In this document: positions 62,466 through 64,000 of the stretch, piece by piece
Position numbering within the stretch: position 1 is the first letter of the stretch
How the letters are laid out: the number at the start of each line of letters is the position of its first letter
From: Rhynchopus sp. YZ270_cl-10
Taxonomy: Eukaryota > Euglenozoa > Diplonemea > Diplonemida > Diplonemidae
Length of the DNA: 64,000 nt
NCBI GenBank assembly: GCA_964035575.1
Contig: OZ037842.1
Span: 682,001-746,000, forward strand
Direction: 5' to 3'
Notes under the pieces: model-generated
What the model was told of the DNA's origin: nothing
The model's database searches: none
What the model saw: the letters and a program-made list of their open reading frames with translations, nothing else
Program-made: the position numbers and the translations under genes

Positions 62466-62807
62466 TTACTTGGAGACGTACAGGGTGCGGCCACGCTTCT
62501 TCAGGGCGTACAGGATGTGCTCCACACGCACCGTCTTCGCAGGGGCGTTCTCACGCACCTCCATCAGCGCGTGGGTGTCCTTCATCACCTGCTCAACGAA
62601 GTTCCTCAGGATCTCCCTTGCCTCGTCGTAGACGCTGCTAGCAAGACGCTTGCACCCTCCACGGCGGGCCAGACGGCGGATGCTTCCCTTCGTGATACCA
62701 CGGCCCTTGTTCGACTTTGCGCCCTTGCGCTTCTGGCTTCCGCTCGTTTTCTTATCAGCCTTTCCAGAGGCAACCGACTTTCCCTTCGCAGACTTGGACG
62801 GACCCAT
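62466..62807 (-). CDS. H4: Histone H4, divergent
   Basis: The protein has 113 residues; canonical H4 has about 103. It forms the nucleosome core with H3. The fold region is clear: GITKGSIRRLARRGGCKRLA, then YDEAREILRNFVEQVMKDTH, then KTVRVEHILYALKKRGRTLY. The tail is unusual: GPSKSAKGKSVASGKADKKT, with a GSQKRKGAKSNKGRG segment in place of the near-universal GGAKRHRKVLRDNIQ. GSQKR and ITxGSIRRLARRGG recall kinetoplastid H4. It ends VSK rather than the GFGG-type tail. No intron is present. Codon use is GC-rich as in beta-tubulin, suggesting high expression. A core histone variant is an alternative to the main H4. The ATG follows TCTCTCCCCACCAG by 32 nt. Confidence 0.9.
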   Translation of the reverse strand: MGPSKSAKGKSVASGKADKKTSGSQKRKGAKSNKGRGITKGSIRRLARRGGCKRLASSVYDEAREILRNFVEQVMKDTHALMEVRENAPAKTVRVEHILYALKKRGRTLYVSK

Positions 62808-62839
62808 TGTTGTGTTGTGTGTTGCTTGTTTTTGAATAT

Positions 62840-62860
62840 CTGGTGGGGAGAGATGAAGAT
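62840..62860 (-). promoter_or_regulatory. Polypyrimidine tract and AG before histone H4
   Basis: The minus strand reads CTTCATCTCTCCCCACCAG, 32 nt before the H4 ATG. Confidence 0.5.
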
Positions 62861-63078
62861 TGGTTCAGGGATGGGTTCCGGAACAGGCAAAAACGATAAG
62901 TAGTGTTGTTGTTGTTTTTGTGAAGATTATTGTTCTTCGTGTTTGTTTTGTGGTGGGGATCTCCACCCCTCGTTGTGGCCTTGCAACGCAAGGTCACAGA
63001 GGTAAATGTTGCAAGAAAAGGAAAAGACAACAGCTGCACAGTCACGTCAAGTCAGCTTAGTTTTCGACCGCAAGCAAC

Positions 63079-63369
63079 TTACTTCTTCGTGGTCTTGGCC
63101 TTCTTCTTCGTCGACGTTCCCTTCTTCTTTGTTGCGGTTCCCTTCTTCTTCGTGGTGGTCTTCGTGGTGGTTTTCTTTGCCTTCTTGGCCTTCTCCTCCT
63201 TCTTCGCCGCCTTCTTGGCCATGGCGTCCGCCCGCTTCTGCTTCTCAGCCTCCTTCACCTTGTTCACTGCCTCTCTCACAGCGTTCTTCCTCTTCTTTGC
63301 TGCTTCCTTGATCTTCGCAGAGCGCTTCGCATCAGGCTTGGCAATCGCAATCGACTCGAACCTCGGCAT
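63079..63369 (-). CDS. Lysine-rich histone H1-like protein
   Basis: The protein has 96 residues from MPRFESIAIAKPDAK. The frame is open farther upstream, but that part is not lysine-rich and the ATG at 63369 lies close after an AATGCACAG. About a third of the residues are Lys. An N-terminal helical segment (KRSAKIKEAAKKRKNAVREA) is followed by an Ala/Lys tail and a Thr/Lys tail with KKKGTATKKKGTSTKKK repeats. No winged-helix globular domain is present, as in kinetoplastid-type H1 proteins. A role in linker-DNA compaction is likely. Its place directly upstream of H4 supports a chromatin function. A lysine-rich ribosome- or nucleolus-associated protein remains possible. Confidence 0.75.
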   Translation of the reverse strand: MPRFESIAIAKPDAKRSAKIKEAAKKRKNAVREAVNKVKEAEKQKRADAMAKKAAKKEEKAKKAKKTTTKTTTKKKGTATKKKGTSTKKKAKTTKK

Positions 63370-64000
63370 TGTAAGTGTTGGTGTTGTGCAAAATTGAAAC
63401 TGTGCATTGACGTGGTGTGACATGAGGTGCAAAGGGGATGGTTTTCTGAATAACTGCGTGTCAGAAAGCAGGAACAATCTCACACACCGTCTCATCGACC
63501 ACATGGATTGACACTAAAATAGAGGGGCAGAGGAGGGGAGATTCATTTAATAAGAACTTTACATCCAAACAACGGCAGGTATTGAAACCTATGATGAGAG
63601 GAGAAAGACTAATTTCGTATACTTTCAAATAGGAAGAGAAAGCACGAAAAAGAGAGAATAAAAAAAGGCAGGAAAGTGACAGACAAGGTCCAGGTGCGCA
63701 AAAGAGCAAAATGTGGAGAAGACAGTGCAACATACGAGAGCAGTGAATGCAAGGCACTTTGTTTTCTCCACAACAACAAGAAACGCTAATAATAAAATCA
63801 CCCACACCAAACACTTACGCCCAAGAAGAGTTCGGGGTGGTCAGAAGAGAACAAGGGTTCATCATCTGACCACATCGATCCACGAGGTCAAAGAGTTCTG
63901 CTGTGGCGACAACCGGCGGGGGCCGGTGTTCTATAAAGCAAAGAGAAAGGGGAAAACAGGAAATGGAGAATTAGGTAATGAAAAGAACAGGGTTATGCTG
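63370..64000. other. Right edge, possible exon of a gene leaving the window
   Basis: Mostly A/G-rich on the plus strand. On the minus strand TTTCTCTTTGCTTTATAG (to 63931) is followed by an open stretch to GGGC at 63819 and a perfect GTAAGTG donor (63812-63818). This could be a 5' exon starting MWSDDEPLFSSDHPELFLG or an internal exon. No following exon could be joined with confidence. Confidence 0.35.

Overview
The window is nuclear DNA of a flagellated protist. It encodes cytoplasmic dynein heavy chain, beta-tubulin, a cytosolic-type leucyl-tRNA synthetase, a soluble-type adenylyl cyclase and histone H4. All 17 convincing protein genes lie on the minus strand. Most have a pyrimidine-rich tract ending in AG a few to about 60 nt before the first ATG. 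A one-strand array with such sites recalls the polycistronic, spliced-leader trans-spliced genomes of Euglenozoa. Two weaker hints agree: an SSU rRNA fragment shares the CTTGTTTCAAGGA stretch of kinetoplastid 18S, and the H4 shares a GSQKR...GITxGSIRRLARRGG pattern with kinetoplastid H4. No spliced-leader gene is in the window, so a euglenozoan (perhaps diplonemid-like, given the cis introns) is an inference.

In transcription order (high to low coordinates) the genes are: a lysine-rich histone H1-like protein, histone H4, a calponin-homology-like protein, an RRM protein (3 exons), a three-TM protein, an RRM protein (2 exons), cytoplasmic dynein heavy chain (7 exons), a triple RidA protein, a dynein-stalk-like EF-hand protein, a helical-repeat protein, a soluble adenylyl cyclase-like protein, a 1912-residue coiled-coil/Gln-Gly-repeat protein, leucyl-tRNA synthetase (at least 4 exons), beta-tubulin, an ankyrin protein, a ubiquitin-like/WD40 protein and a histidine-rich membrane protein. 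Several fit a microtubule and flagellar theme (tubulin, dynein, stalk-like protein, CH protein). The array shows no operon-like functional grouping otherwise.

Introns are short (49-435 nt), begin GTATG (sometimes GTTTGT) and end mostly in ACAG. Wherever they occur they crowd into the 3' end of the gene. The dynein model, seven exons joined in frame, gives 4809 residues.

The spacers are rich in homopolymers and hold a dispersed family of short sequences. They have a core near CAYGAGAGGC or GAGGCGTTTGC and an oligo-T end. At least 20 copies are present, all in the minus orientation, in spacers and inside four introns. A plus-strand fragment of the 5' end of SSU rRNA follows a tRNA-like A box near 12.8-13.0 kb. 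The left 3.2 kb and right 0.6 kb contain no gene that can be supported. No CRISPR array, insertion sequence or virus-derived element was seen.
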